64,000 bases of DNA from Olleya sp. Bg11-27. GTDB taxonomy: Bacteria > Bacteroidota > Bacteroidia > Flavobacteriales > Flavobacteriaceae. Below, piece by piece: positions 26,215-34,893 of this stretch (position 1 is its first letter; each line of letters begins with the position of its first letter). Under the pieces are notes generated by a model. It saw only the letters and a program-made list of their open reading frames with translations. It did no database searches and was not told the DNA's origin. A program made the translations under genes and the position numbers. The stretch is taken from contig NZ_CP025117.1 in NCBI RefSeq assembly GCF_002831645.1, forward strand, positions 1,433,514 through 1,497,513, given 5' to 3'.

Positions 26215-27612
26215 ATGAACACAAAGTACATAGACTTAATCAGTCAAACTTTTGATTTTCCTCAACCAGAATTTAAGTTAGAGGACAAGACATTACAATT
26301 TCATGATATCGATTTAATGGAGTTAGTCGAAGAGTATGGAGCACCTTTAAAATTTACATACTTACCACAAATTTCTAACAATATACAACGTGCTAAAACA
26401 TGGTTTAGAGATGCTATAAAAAAGCACGATTACAAAGGGAACTACAACTACTGTTATTGCACAAAAAGCTCGCATTTTAAACATGTTTTGAATGAAGCTT
26501 TAAAAAATGATATTCATATTGAGACATCATCAGCTTTTGATATTGATATTGTTGAAAATCTTAAAAAAGAGGGTAAGATAACTGACGAAACATTTATAAT
26601 CAGTAATGGATTTAAACGTGATCAATATGTTTCAAACATTGCTAGATTAATTAATAACGGACAAAAAAACTGTATTCCAATTATTGATAACTACGAAGAA
26701 ATAGATTTACTTTCTGAGCAAATTGAAGGTAACTTTAAAGTAGGTATTAGAATTGCATCAGAGGAAGAGCCTAAGTTTGAGTTTTATACTTCAAGACTAG
26801 GGATTGGGTATAAGAACATCATTCCGTTTTATAAAAATCAAATAAAGTCTAATCCTAAAGTAGAGCTTAAAATGCTTCACTTTTTTATCAATACAGGAAT
26901 TAGAGACAATGCCTATTACTGGAATGAGCTTTTAAAATGTTTAAAAGTATACACAAGTCTAAAAAAGGTTTGTCCTAGCTTAGATAGTTTAAATATTGGA
27001 GGTGGATTTCCTATTAAAAACTCGTTAGCATTTGATTTTGATTACGAATACATGATTGACGAAATCATCAATCAAATCAAACAAACGTGTGAAGAGGAAG
27101 AAGTCGATGTGCCAAACATTTTTACAGAATTTGGAAGTTTTACAGTAGGGGAAAGTGGCGGCGCTATTTACGAAGTGTTGTATCAAAAACAACAAAATGA
27201 TCGTGAAAAGTGGAACATGATAAACTCTTCTTTTATTACAACATTACCAGATACTTGGGCGATTAATAAACGTTTTGTAATGTTAGCAATTAACCGTTGG
27301 CATGACTCTTATGAGCGTGTTTTACTGGGAGGGTTAACCTGTGATAGTGACGATTATTATAACAGTGAGCAGCACATGAACGCTATTTATTTACCAAAAT
27401 ACAACAAAGACAAACCATTGTATATAGGCTTTTTTAATACAGGAGCATATCAAGAAACAATAGGTGGTTTTGGAGGATTACAACACTGTTTAATACCGTC
27501 TCCAAAACATATTTTAATAGATAGAGATGAAGATGGAAACATCACAAAAACATTATTTTCCGAACAACAAAAAAGTGAAGACTTACTTAAAATTTTAGGC
27601 TATGCAAACTAA
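26215..27612 (+). CDS. speA: Arginine decarboxylase (PLP, alanine-racemase fold)
   Basis: A 465-residue fold-type III PLP decarboxylase of the type annotated as arginine decarboxylase in Bacteroidota. Seen: YCTKSSHF near residue 84 with the PLP lysine, LNIGGGFPIKNS near 261, and TEFGSFTVGESGGAIYEVL near 303. It makes agmatine from arginine, the first step of the route completed by the next two genes. Its end overlaps agmatinase by 11 bp. Diaminopimelate decarboxylase is the related alternative, but the operon context argues for arginine. Confidence 0.87.
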   Translation: MNTKYIDLISQTFDFPQPEFKLEDKTLQFHDIDLMELVEEYGAPLKFTYLPQISNNIQRAKTWFRDAIKKHDYKGNYNYCYCTKSSHFKHVLNEALKNDIHIETSSAFDIDIVENLKKEGKITDETFIISNGFKRDQYVSNIARLINNGQKNCIPIIDNYEEIDLLSEQIEGNFKVGIRIASEEEPKFEFYTSRLGIGYKNIIPFYKNQIKSNPKVELKMLHFFINTGIRDNAYYWNELLKCLKVYTSLKKVCPSLDSLNIGGGFPIKNSLAFDFDYEYMIDEIINQIKQTCEEEEVDVPNIFTEFGSFTVGESGGAIYEVLYQKQQNDREKWNMINSSFITTLPDTWAINKRFVMLAINRWHDSYERVLLGGLTCDSDDYYNSEQHMNAIYLPKYNKDKPLYIGFFNTGAYQETIGGFGGLQHCLIPSPKHILIDRDEDGNITKTLFSEQQKSEDLLKILGYAN

Positions 27613-28540
27613 AACTTATGCTGGAATTCCAGAAGAATTGGCAAAATTAGAAAAAGCAAAAATCGTGTTAATTCCAGTGCCGTATGATGGTACTAGTACA
27701 TGGCAAAAAGGGGCAGATAAAGGTCCTGAGGCTTTTTTAGATGCATCAGAAAACATGGAACTTTATGATATCGAAACCGGTACAGAAGTTTATAATCAAG
27801 GGGTGTATTTAGCGGATGCTGTGACTGAGAATAGCTCACCAGAAGCTATGGTGGATGCAGTACATCAGGCGACTAAAAAATATATTAAAAAAAATAAGTT
27901 TGTTACTATTTTTGGAGGAGAACATTCTATATCTATTGGTACAATACGTGCCTTTAACGAGATGTTTCCAAGCTTAACAGTATTGCAATTAGATGCACAT
28001 GCGGATTTGCGTAAAGAGTATGAAGGTACGACCTGTAACCATGCCTGTGCATTATATGAAGCAAGTCAAACGACTAACTTGATTCAAGTTGGAATACGCT
28101 CTATGGATGCTATTGAAACGACGGTAATGGACAAGGAAAAAACATACTTTGCTCATGAGATGGCGCTAGATGATACATGGGTGGATAGTGCAATTGATCA
28201 GATGACGGATAATGTATTTATCACAATAGATTTAGATGCCTTTGATCCTTCAATTATGCCAAGCACTGGTACGCCAGAGCCGGGTGGTTTATTATGGTAC
28301 GAAACTTTAGAGTTTTTAAAGCAAGTATTTGAAGAAAAAAACGTAGTTGGATTTGATATTGTTGAATTATGTCCAAATAAAGTGGATAAATCTTCAGACT
28401 TTTTAGCGGCTAAATTGTATTATAAAATGTTAAGCTATAAGTTTTTAAATCAAGGCACAGAGGACGATTACGACAACACATACGAGAAAGATACACAAAA
28501 AAATAACACTTCTAAATTCAACGAAGACGATGAGTACTAA
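27602..28540 (+). CDS. speB: Agmatinase
   Basis: A 312-residue ureohydrolase converting agmatine to putrescine and urea. The binuclear Mn site is intact: GGEHSIS near residue 104, DAHADLR near 127, and DLDAFDPS near 206. Residues 285-312 form a polar tail rich in Asp/Asn/Lys. It overlaps speA by 11 bp and the next gene by 11 bp, so all three are translationally coupled. Confidence 0.94.
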   Translation: MQTKTYAGIPEELAKLEKAKIVLIPVPYDGTSTWQKGADKGPEAFLDASENMELYDIETGTEVYNQGVYLADAVTENSSPEAMVDAVHQATKKYIKKNKFVTIFGGEHSISIGTIRAFNEMFPSLTVLQLDAHADLRKEYEGTTCNHACALYEASQTTNLIQVGIRSMDAIETTVMDKEKTYFAHEMALDDTWVDSAIDQMTDNVFITIDLDAFDPSIMPSTGTPEPGGLLWYETLEFLKQVFEEKNVVGFDIVELCPNKVDKSSDFLAAKLYYKMLSYKFLNQGTEDDYDNTYEKDTQKNNTSKFNEDDEY

Positions 28541-29504
28541 AGGACCAGTTTCACAATTTATAGAACACCATTACTTACATTTTAACGCAGCAGCTTTAGT
28601 AGATGCAGCAAAAGGATACGAAACACAATTAGACAATGGTGCTAAAATGTTAGTCTCTCTTGCTGGTGCTATGAGTACAGCAGAGCTTGGTAAAAGTTTT
28701 GCGGAAATGATTCGTCAAGATAAAGTGCATATTATTTCATGTACTGGAGCAAACTTGGAAGAGGATATCATGAATTTGGTAGCGCATTCACACTACAAGC
28801 GTGTGCCTAACTATCGTGATTTAACACCTCAAGAAGAATGGGATTTATTAGAAAAAGGACTTAACCGTGTAACAGATACTTGTATTCCTGAGCACGAAGC
28901 GTTTAGACGTTTACAACACCATATTGAAAAAATATGGAAAGACGCTGAGGCTAATGGAGAACGTTTTTTACCACATGAATACATGTACAAAATGTTATTG
29001 TCAGGGGTTTTAGAAGAGTATTATGAAATTGATTTAAAAGACTCTTGGATGTATGCTGCAGCAGAAAAAAACTTGCCAATAGTTTGCCCAGGTTGGGAAG
29101 ACAGTACTATGGGGAATATTTTTGCAAGTTATGTTTTAAAAGGAGAGCTTAAGGCTAGTACCATGAAATCGGGTATCGAGTACATGACGTTTTTAGCAGA
29201 TTGGTATACTGAAAACTCTCAAAACGGAATCGGGTTTTTTCAAATTGGAGGAGGTATCGCAGGAGATTTTCCAATATGTGTAGTGCCAATGTTATATCAA
29301 GATATGGAGCGTACAGACACACCATTTTGGAGCTATTTTTGTCAAATAAGTGACTCTACAACTAGTTATGGATCATATTCTGGAGCTGTACCTAACGAGA
29401 AAATTACTTGGGGAAAACTCGATATTGATACACCAAAATTTATTGTGGAGAGTGATGCGACCATAGTTGCTCCACTTATATTTGCATATATATTAGGATT
29501 ATAA
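28530..29504 (+). CDS. speY: Deoxyhypusine synthase-like protein, predicted homospermidine synthase
   Basis: A 324-residue DHS-family enzyme with the NAD-binding GAMSTAELGKS segment near 46, CTGANLEED near 71, and WGKLDID near 292, which holds the Lys corresponding to the catalytic lysine of eukaryotic DHS. Bacteria lack eIF5A. In cyanobacteria a DHS homologue (SpeY) joins two putrescine-derived units into homospermidine, and homospermidine is a major polyamine of many Flavobacteria. The tight speA-speB-speY order supports the same route here: arginine to agmatine to putrescine to homospermidine. The reaction is inferred from context. Confidence 0.8.
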   Translation: MSTKGPVSQFIEHHYLHFNAAALVDAAKGYETQLDNGAKMLVSLAGAMSTAELGKSFAEMIRQDKVHIISCTGANLEEDIMNLVAHSHYKRVPNYRDLTPQEEWDLLEKGLNRVTDTCIPEHEAFRRLQHHIEKIWKDAEANGERFLPHEYMYKMLLSGVLEEYYEIDLKDSWMYAAAEKNLPIVCPGWEDSTMGNIFASYVLKGELKASTMKSGIEYMTFLADWYTENSQNGIGFFQIGGGIAGDFPICVVPMLYQDMERTDTPFWSYFCQISDSTTSYGSYSGAVPNEKITWGKLDIDTPKFIVESDATIVAPLIFAYILGL

Positions 29505-29517
29505 TTGCTTTCGTAAA

Positions 29518-29844
29518 ATGAAAAAACCAGACAATTTAAAACGTGTCATAGTAGACTTTAAAAAACTAACACCTGAAATATTAAAGTTGTTAGTAGAGAG
29601 GTATCCTGATGGCTACGACGAAGACCATATTATCGAGTTTAGAAATGCTAAAAACGAGTTGATAGAAGCTGTAGAAGTGACTACGGAAGACACTAAGTAT
29701 TTAGTCAAGGTTAGTACCAAGTTGGTGAAAACTATGGAGAACTATGATGAAGATGATTACGAAGACTTTGAAGATGATGACGCAGAAGCAGTTCAGGATC
29801 CAGAGTCAGAACCAAGCGAAGAGCAAGATCACGACGATTTCTAA
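29518..29844 (+). CDS. Conserved acidic hypothetical protein
   Basis: A 108-residue protein without a signal peptide. The N-terminal 70 residues look globular (RVIVDFKKLTPEILKLLVERYPDGYDEDH), and the last 35 residues are a very acidic Asp/Glu tail. Similar small proteins occur in Bacteroidota next to polyamine genes (from memory). Function unknown. It sits 13 bp after speY and 2 bp before the DUF155 gene, so it is probably part of the same transcript. Confidence 0.75.
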   Translation: MKKPDNLKRVIVDFKKLTPEILKLLVERYPDGYDEDHIIEFRNAKNELIEAVEVTTEDTKYLVKVSTKLVKTMENYDEDDYEDFEDDDAEAVQDPESEPSEEQDHDDF

Positions 29845-29846
29845 GC

Positions 29847-30623
29847 ATGTATACTGTAGTTGCCTATCAGGTAGCTAGTACTATCAACATAAAACAATGT
29901 AAACAACAACTGTCTTGGCAGTTGTTGTTTAATGATAGTGACGAGCTGTATTACAAATGCGACGATAATGCGTTTGTGTACATTTTTCAATATGGAATAG
30001 TAAGCTTTTTTAATATGACCACTCAGTCTATTAATGAAGTACTGACTAGTATGGAGCCATTCTCCAATAATTATTTATCAGAAAAACTATCTGAAGAGGT
30101 TAAGGTGCTTATCCAACCTAATAGTTTAAAAGTAGATTTCAATCATATCGAGTTACCCGAATTAAACGATGACATGGTTCGTTTGGTCATGCTTAACGTA
30201 TCACAGAGTGTGGCTTTAGATCGTTACTCTGAGATCACGTATGATCTTTTGGAACAAACTAATAAGCATACGTTGTATTTAGAACAAAAAGGGAAACTAG
30301 ATATTTCTGGAAATAAGCTAAAACGATTTATAGGTCGAACTTTGAATATTAAAAACCGAATTTCAGAAAATCTATACATCTTTGATTCGCCTGATAGTAC
30401 ATGGGAAAACGAACAATTAAATCAGCTTAATCAAGATTTAAAACAGACGTTTGACTTAAAAGATAGATACCGATTAATACACGATAGAATAGAAATTATA
30501 AAAGAAAACCTTGAGCTTTTTAAAGATATAATGGACCATAAGGAAAGCAGTAGGCTGGAGTGGATCATTATTATTTTAATTGTAATTGAGGTTTTTGATA
30601 TGTTTCTTACCAAGCTAATGTAG
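29847..30623 (+). CDS. RMND1/Sif2-like (DUF155) protein
   Basis: A 258-residue DUF155 family protein: an N-terminal alpha/beta domain with the FVYIFQYGIVSFFN core (about 45-58), helical middle (LDRYSEITYDLLEQ, RFIGRTLNIKNRISENLYIFDSPD), and one C-terminal membrane helix (WIIIILIVIEVFDMFL, about 239-254). This is the topology of Sif2 and of mitochondrial RMND1, which tethers mitoribosomes. The bacterial role is unknown. It follows the acidic protein by 2 bp at the end of the polyamine operon. Confidence 0.82.
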   Translation: MYTVVAYQVASTINIKQCKQQLSWQLLFNDSDELYYKCDDNAFVYIFQYGIVSFFNMTTQSINEVLTSMEPFSNNYLSEKLSEEVKVLIQPNSLKVDFNHIELPELNDDMVRLVMLNVSQSVALDRYSEITYDLLEQTNKHTLYLEQKGKLDISGNKLKRFIGRTLNIKNRISENLYIFDSPDSTWENEQLNQLNQDLKQTFDLKDRYRLIHDRIEIIKENLELFKDIMDHKESSRLEWIIIILIVIEVFDMFLTKLM

Positions 30624-30761
30624 TCTAGATAAGAGTTTTATACGTATAAGCTATATACCACGCGTATTGCAATAGGAAACAATACTAAAAGCAGTTTTGG
30701 ACTTGAGGTGGCAAACTTCCGAAAACACACATAATACAATAACTTTATAAAATTTTTTAAA

Positions 30762-31091
30762 ATGAAAGCAAAATTAATTATTATCGCAATTGCATTTTTA
30801 AGCTTAACATCATTTACAGCAACAGAAACTTTAGTAGTTTCAGGTGTTTACAAAGGAGTAGTAGAGTATGATTACGTATTTGCAGTTACAGAAAAAGGTG
30901 CTAAACAAAACATGTTATTTCAATATGTGTCTGAAGAAGCTTTAGAGTCTTTTGATTTAGAATCGGATGATTATGTTGGAAGTCAATTTACCGTGACTTA
31001 CGAGAAAACGACAGAAATGAGTGAAGATGAGGAAGGAAACGAAATTGAAATTCAAGTATTAACCATAACAGGGTTAGAGCTTAACGATTAA
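30762..31091 (+). CDS. Small secreted protein of unknown function
   Basis: A 109-residue protein with a signal-like N-terminus (MKAKLIIIAIAFLSLTSFTATE), then a small beta-rich domain (VVSGVYKGVVEYDYVFAV ... GSQFTVTYEKTTEMSEDEEG). I do not recognise the family. It is monocistronic, with an A/T-rich upstream region and an intrinsic terminator 25 bp after the stop. Confidence 0.65.
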   Translation: MKAKLIIIAIAFLSLTSFTATETLVVSGVYKGVVEYDYVFAVTEKGAKQNMLFQYVSEEALESFDLESDDYVGSQFTVTYEKTTEMSEDEEGNEIEIQVLTITGLELND

Positions 31092-31115
31092 AAAAAAGTT
31101 TAATTATTTAAATAA

Positions 31116-31143
31116 AAAACCGGAATGTATTCCGGTTTTTTTT
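31116..31143 (+). terminator. Intrinsic terminator
   Basis: Arms AAAACCGGAA and TTCCGGTTTT around a TGTA loop, followed by T8. It serves the small secreted protein gene. Confidence 0.88.
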
Positions 31144-31232
31144 GTGCTCAAATTAGTTGTAATGTATTGTTTTGAATTATGTTTTAGAAGTAGCGAATGT
31201 TTAGTAAAGGACGGGAGCTATTAGCTGGAATT

Positions 31233-31394
31233 TTATTGTTTTTCATAATTTTGACCATTCCATTTTAAGATGTCATTACATTCAAGCACTAAATCATTTA
31301 CATTATTTGTTGTTGATTTTAAAACACCTCTTCTTTTTGGAGTGCCAATAAAGTCAGTGTTTAATATTAATTTATTATTAATGCTGTTGTTATG
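31233..31394 (-). pseudogene. Possible gene remnant without a start codon
   Basis: On the minus strand, a frame with no ATG, GTG or TTG start runs 53 codons and ends at TAA (31233-31235). Its product contains FIGTPKRRGVLKSTTNN and VLECNDILKWNG, which read like real protein rather than random AT-rich translation. It overlaps the last 28 bp of the lipoprotein gene in another frame. It may be the truncated end of a neighbouring gene or a frameshifted tail. Family unknown. Confidence 0.35.
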
Positions 31395-32248
31395 TTAATC
31401 TCCTTAGACGAATTCTTGTCTTTTAATTTTGCAATTAATTGACACGGATTATTTATTTTTCCATCCGGAAAGGTGATTTTTGCTATCAGTTGTTTTAAAT
31501 CAGTTGTATTAACACCCTCATTTTTAAATTTGCTTAATAGATTGGCTTCGGAAAGGATTTTTTCGCCTTTGTTATCTATTATGTCAAGTGAAAAGGTTGG
31601 AAAAAGCTTATCGTTTATCAATTCTAGACCTTCTATGTTTTCAAGGATTAGTATTAATAAATGGTCAGCATTTATAGTGCTTTCAAAAACAGGTTGTTTT
31701 AGGGTTTCGTCCCATAAGTATATATTTGAATATACAATTCCGTTGTTTTCTATTGTTAGTAAGTCATTTTGCTTTACTGTGAAGGGTAATTCGTAAGTAA
31801 ATGTACCATCACCTTTTTTATCCCATATTTGAACATAAGATTTGTATTTCTCGTTGTTTTTATAAGGCAATGCCGTTCGGAAAGAGGAGCGCAGTTGAAT
31901 AGGAGTAATATCAGTTCCGTTGTCTGAGTTGCCTAATAAATTAGGTTCAGAATACACGGTGTCTTTATCGTTTTTAATAATGTGCATGGTTAATCCAGGA
32001 TAGGATCTGCTGTCAGATTTAATTAATCCATTAATATTATTGAAAACAAGGGTTACGTTTTCGCCATAAACAAATTCATTTCGTTTCTCTTCTTTGCCAT
32101 TAATTTCTATAGTGACAGCATCACAGCCAATACCATTACCTCTAGAGTAGGCTCCAGTTGTTAAATCAGTACTGACGGATTGATTAAATTGACAAGAGCT
32201 AAAGGTTGTAATTGCTATTATCAGACTTACTGTTTTTGTTTTTAACAT
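31367..32248 (-). CDS. Putative lipoprotein of unknown function
   Basis: A 293-residue protein with a lipoprotein signal: hydrophobic stretch then FSSC, giving lipid-bearing Cys19. The mature part consists of two similar beta-rich halves (VTLVFNNINGL...LTMHIIKNDKDTVYSEPNLL, and LLILILENIEGL...FSLDIIDNKGEKILSEANLL), so it looks like an internal duplication. There is no catalytic motif that I recognise. It is monocistronic. A possible coding remnant follows its stop in another frame. Confidence 0.65.
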   Translation of the reverse strand: MLKTKTVSLIIAITTFSSCQFNQSVSTDLTTGAYSRGNGIGCDAVTIEINGKEEKRNEFVYGENVTLVFNNINGLIKSDSRSYPGLTMHIIKNDKDTVYSEPNLLGNSDNGTDITPIQLRSSFRTALPYKNNEKYKSYVQIWDKKGDGTFTYELPFTVKQNDLLTIENNGIVYSNIYLWDETLKQPVFESTINADHLLILILENIEGLELINDKLFPTFSLDIIDNKGEKILSEANLLSKFKNEGVNTTDLKQLIAKITFPDGKINNPCQLIAKLKDKNSSKEINITTALIIN

Positions 32249-32507
32249 TTTTTTTATAATTAAGATCTATGGTGATAGGATTGTTTGATAGCGTTTGAGA
32301 ACTAAATTTAGTTCAGGCCAAAGGTATTAAAATAATCTAATTTCATTCTTTTTGATCGTAGTAATCGGATCTTTTAAACCGCTTATCGGTTTTGTTTTAT
32401 GTGGTTAAAATAGGTTTTAAAATTATACTTTAAAAAGGGTGTCAACTTGTTAAAAAATTAACGACTAACAGCTATAATGCGTATTTTTGCGTATCTTAAA
32501 GAATACA

Positions 32508-34889
32508 ATGATCGATTTAAACGACAATATAAATTTACCTTTTTCGCTACAGATTAGTTTTAATAAATTAATTGAGCGCTATGAGGAGTTAGCTAAAAAT
32601 GAAGATCCATTTATTTCGGCTAAGGCTAATCGTATATTAAAAATACAGGCGGCCAATCCTATTTTAAAAGAAGGGTTTAGTAAAGTGTCTGTTTTAAAAG
32701 AACATGAGAAAGATATTGAGATTTTATTACAGGATTCCTTTAGTGAAATTTTAAGTTTAAACGAGATAAAAACGGCAAGTGTACCTTATCATAATTTTAT
32801 TTTTAATGCCTCTAAACGGTTTGAAAGTATTATTGAAAGTGCAGGTCCCGATTTTGAATTGGTTATAAAAAATATGCCTGAAAATGACTGGTATATTTTG
32901 GGATGTACTATCATCATGAGTTTTTGTTATAATTATAACACCAATTTTAAAAGACCTTTATATTATGAGATTCCAGATGCTAATGGAATTTTAAGAATCT
33001 ATAAAATCACGTATAATGCAGATTTTATGGAAATCGTAGCCACAGATAAAGCGCCTAAATTAACTCAGGACGATTTCGATCAGTTATTAGATAATTTTGA
33101 TAACATAGACTTATGGAAAGAAAAATTTCCGCCAAATAGTTATATCTCTAAAGGATTTGTAATTTCTAATATTTTTGATGTTACGGAGGATCAAGCCATA
33201 TCTAATATTAAAACAACTTTAATAGGAAATAACAAGCGTAAAGACGAAAGCTTTATGGTTGATTTTAAAAAGGTATTTAGATCGTTGTTAAGTATTACTG
33301 ATTTGGACGTTGGTTTTTCAATATATAACAAAGAAGAGAATACCTTAATGAAGGTACACGATTCTAGTATTAGTAGTTATTTACTAAAAGCTCAGGAAGC
33401 GTTTAAATGTGAGAATTTGTTTTGTCATTACAGTTATGAGAAAATTTTAAAGGAGAAAACTAATTTTGCAATATCTGATGTTGATAAAAGTTTTAATTTA
33501 TCCGAAGGTGCATCACCTCAGGTCTCTGTTTTAAAAGAACAAGGCATTAAGAGTGCTATTTTTGCACCAATAGCAGAAAACGGAGAGTTGTTAGCTGTTT
33601 TAGAGTTAGTTTCTAGAACACCAAAAGCTTTAAATAGTATAAATTCTAATAAATTGGCAGACGTGATGCCTTTTATTTTATCTGCAGTAAAGCGTTCTAA
33701 AAGAGATGAAGAAAACCTAATTCAAGCTATTATCCAAAGGGAGTGTACCTCGATTCATCCAAGTGTAAAATGGAAGTTTGAGCGTGCGGCTAGACAGTTT
33801 ATGCAAGAGGAATTTGATGGTGTGTCAAATCCAACGTTTAATAAAATAAGCTTTGAGAAAGTATATCCTTTATTTGGTCAAATAGATGTCAAAGGGTCTT
33901 CGGATGCCAGAAATAATGCTACTCAGAAGGATTTGTCTCTGCAACTAAAAATGGTTGAGCGTATTATAAAAACGGTTTATAAAACGGAGAAACTACCTAT
34001 TTTTGAACAATTATTGTTTCAAATAGGGGCTTATAAAAAAGCGTTAAAATTAGATTTTAAAGTTGATAGTGAACAAAGGGTAACGCAGTTTTTTAAAAAT
34101 GAAATAGAGCCTCTTTTTAAATTTCAATTAAAATCAAAGACTTATATCAAAGAAGATATTGAAGACTATTTTAGTAAGATCGATGGGGACTTAAATGTTA
34201 TTTATTACTATCGCAAAAATTATGATGACACTATAAGTTTGATTAATAAAAATATGTCATCATTATTGGATAAAAAACAAATAGAAGCACAAGCGATGTA
34301 TCCTCACTTTTTTGAGCGGTACAAAACGGATGGGGTGGAGCACAACATGTACATCGGAGAATCCATAACTAAAGAGGATTCTTTTAGTGCTATTTACTTA
34401 TACAATTTGCGTTTATGGCAATTACAAGTCATGTGTAAAATGGAAAATGTGTTTTATAACAAACAACATGAATATCCTATTGCACTAGACGTGGCATCTA
34501 TGGTTTTGGTATTTAACCAGCCTTTATCGATAAGGTTTAGAACAGACGAGAAACATTTTGATGTAGACGGAACGTATAATGCCAGATATGAAGTGGTTAA
34601 AAAACGTGTGGACAAAGCTAATATAAAAGGCACATCAGAGCGTATAACGGCTAAAGGTAAATTAACAATTGTCTATTCTCAAAAGGAAGACGAAATTGAG
34701 TATTTACAATACATTCATTTCTTACAATCTAAGCACCAATTAGGTGATGAAGTTGAGATTTTAGAACTAGAAGACTTACAGGGTGTAACGGGTTTAAAAG
34801 CGTTACGTGTAAATATACTGTACCAAAATGATTCTAATAAAAAGGAGTTTTATACGTATGATGATCTAATGCAGGCTATTAAAGCGTAA
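32508..34889 (+). CDS. GAF domain-containing protein
   Basis: A 793-residue cytoplasmic protein with a GAF-like ligand domain (about 250-400, with GIKSAIFAPIAENGELLAVLELVSR). The flanking N- and C-terminal regions are conserved-looking but unfamiliar. There is no kinase, cyclase or DNA-binding motif. I chose ATG 32508; the frame extends only to a TTG seven codons upstream. A TATTTTTG box at 32482-32489 is the likely -7 element. The stop lies 4 bp from that of the convergent HD/Pycsar-like gene. Confidence 0.7.
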   Translation: MIDLNDNINLPFSLQISFNKLIERYEELAKNEDPFISAKANRILKIQAANPILKEGFSKVSVLKEHEKDIEILLQDSFSEILSLNEIKTASVPYHNFIFNASKRFESIIESAGPDFELVIKNMPENDWYILGCTIIMSFCYNYNTNFKRPLYYEIPDANGILRIYKITYNADFMEIVATDKAPKLTQDDFDQLLDNFDNIDLWKEKFPPNSYISKGFVISNIFDVTEDQAISNIKTTLIGNNKRKDESFMVDFKKVFRSLLSITDLDVGFSIYNKEENTLMKVHDSSISSYLLKAQEAFKCENLFCHYSYEKILKEKTNFAISDVDKSFNLSEGASPQVSVLKEQGIKSAIFAPIAENGELLAVLELVSRTPKALNSINSNKLADVMPFILSAVKRSKRDEENLIQAIIQRECTSIHPSVKWKFERAARQFMQEEFDGVSNPTFNKISFEKVYPLFGQIDVKGSSDARNNATQKDLSLQLKMVERIIKTVYKTEKLPIFEQLLFQIGAYKKALKLDFKVDSEQRVTQFFKNEIEPLFKFQLKSKTYIKEDIEDYFSKIDGDLNVIYYYRKNYDDTISLINKNMSSLLDKKQIEAQAMYPHFFERYKTDGVEHNMYIGESITKEDSFSAIYLYNLRLWQLQVMCKMENVFYNKQHEYPIALDVASMVLVFNQPLSIRFRTDEKHFDVDGTYNARYEVVKKRVDKANIKGTSERITAKGKLTIVYSQKEDEIEYLQYIHFLQSKHQLGDEVEILELEDLQGVTGLKALRVNILYQNDSNKKEFYTYDDLMQAIKA

Positions 34890-34893
34890 TAAC

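Noticed and set aside
32477-32529. ATG at 32477 upstream of the GAF gene
   Set aside because: It is in another frame that does not continue into the GAF protein; the family-like product begins at ATG 32508.
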